Made by a program: the position numbers and the translations under genes. From assembly GCF_900103415.1 (NCBI RefSeq), contig NZ_FMXB01000015.1, positions 13,950-69,201 of the forward strand: DNA of 55,252 nt, in the 5' to 3' direction. The stretch comes from Methanobrevibacter millerae. GTDB taxonomy: Archaea; Methanobacteriota; Methanobacteria; Methanobacteriales; Methanobacteriaceae. Of this stretch, positions 54,605-55,252 are shown piece by piece (position 1 is the first letter of the stretch; each line of letters opens with the position of its first letter). The notes beneath the pieces are model-generated. The model was not told the DNA's origin, made no database searches, and saw only the letters and a program-made list of their open reading frames with translations.

Positions 54605-55252
54605 TTAAAATATTGTCACATCGAGTTTTAATTGGTGTATTACTGATTCTCTTTCGCAGAAATCTTCTAAATCTTCTGTTGAATTTTCTATTTCTTGAGT
54701 TATGTTGTATAATCTGATTAGATTATATGCTAATGCGTCTAAATATAGTCTTTCTTCTGTTCGTATCATTCCGATGACTACTTCTTTTTCTATTTGGAAT
54801 TGTTCTTTTAATATTCCAAATGGTCCTTCAACACTTGATCTTTTTGCGTATTCGTCTTTATATTCTTGTTTTTCCATTTTACGGTTCACTGCTTTTTGCA
54901 TTTCTGAACCGTATTCTGTGATGGTTCTGTGTGTTTATGAGGGTGAACAGCATTTGTTTCGTGATTTGCAGTTTTTACAAGCTTCGTAGTTATTGTAAAG
55001 TCTTTTTATTTTGTCGGGTTTTTCAGGATCTTTGTGTGGTTCATTGTATTGTCCGAAAAAGTGTAAATATTGTCCTTCTGGGCATTTAAATGCATCTAAC
55101 TCGTAATCATAATCGAAATTGTCCTTGTGGTATTTATTTGGATTTAATTTTCCTATTTTTTCTTTTGTTTGTTTTCTAGTTGGTATTAATCCGTCAATTT
55201 TTTTATCTGCCAAATAAGATAAACTTATTTGGTTTAAGTATATTGTATCTGC
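54605..55252 (-). pseudogene. Transposase (DDE, IS1182/IS5-like), interrupted by a stop and cut by the window edge
   Basis: An open frame runs in from the right edge (...YLADKKIDGLIPTRKQ; the frame is open to 55252) to a TAA at 54937-54935 after CKNCKSRNKCCSPS, then continues in the same frame: THRTITEYGSEMQKAVNR, SSVEGPFGILKEQFQ and YLDALAYNLIRLYN. RSSVEGPFGILK matches the C-terminal catalytic Glu block of these transposases. The stop replaces one codon, so the element is probably dead, unless it is read through or is a sequencing error. The N-terminal half is outside the window. Confidence 0.8.

Overview
The window is chromosomal DNA from a methanogenic archaeon of the order Methanobacteriales, most likely Methanobrevibacter or a close relative. 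The reasons are an AT-rich genome, an F420-reducing hydrogenase operon (frhADGB), archaeal information-processing genes (PCNA, GINS, aIF2-alpha, Nop10, L44e, S27e), an archaeal RNase P RNA, an archaeal modified-mevalonate enzyme subunit, and very large adhesin-like proteins of the kind this genus carries. Ribosome binding sites are typically GGTGA/GGTGAT placed 4-6 nt before the start, which let me correct several start codons.

Layout. 1-13.4 kb: surface proteins on the minus strand (a partial adhesin, a 1.5 kaa beta-helix adhesin and a 1.6 kaa membrane-anchored CobN-like protein) with a BASS-family transporter and an Rpn-like protein between them. 13.4-16 kb: a second Rpn-like gene, a tail-only fragment of that family and an unknown protein. 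16-24 kb: a DUF1002 secreted protein, a sodium-dependent NSS symporter, tRNA-dihydrouridine synthase, a DUF2121-like protein, a broken site-2 protease gene, RNase P RNA, initiator tRNA-Met, two small coiled-coil membrane proteins and methionine aminopeptidase. 24-28.6 kb: frhA-frhD-frhG-frhB plus a second frhD upstream. 28.7-36.9 kb: a Gly/Ser-rich secreted protein, two tRNA-Arg genes, EndoQ, and a conserved archaeal replication/translation cluster (pcn, GINS, rpl44e, rps27e, aIF2-alpha, nop10, PAC2-family chaperone, methanogenesis-marker-like protein). 36.9-43.3 kb: a complete tryptophan operon, trpE-G-D-C-(F-B fusion)-A. 43.5-49.4 kb: another tail-only Rpn-like ORF, membrane proteins including a CPBP protease, an XRE regulator with a DUF4013 protein, purB and an old-yellow-enzyme-like protein. 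49.4-54.4 kb: a copper-type P-ATPase, a ferredoxin-nitroreductase, an amidohydrolase and the small subunit of phosphomevalonate dehydratase. The right edge is a nonsense-interrupted transposase.

The most unusual points are: (1) the surface-anchored CobN-like protein, whose best ribosome binding site points at an ATC codon; (2) two near-identical 23-bp palindromes with a compensatory base change, one against the frhA promoter and one at the end of the extra frhD; (3) five 19-bp direct repeats upstream of trpE beside TGTACA/AGTACA boxes that match the known TrpY target; (4) a linker-free TrpF-TrpB fusion beside a TrpA whose catalytic Asp is Glu; (5) a dispersed set of Rpn-like genes and tail-only fragments; and (6) a 25-bp tandem repeat in front of a secreted protein with duplicated CCxCGK modules. 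All functional statements come from reading the sequence and from family knowledge. No database search was run.
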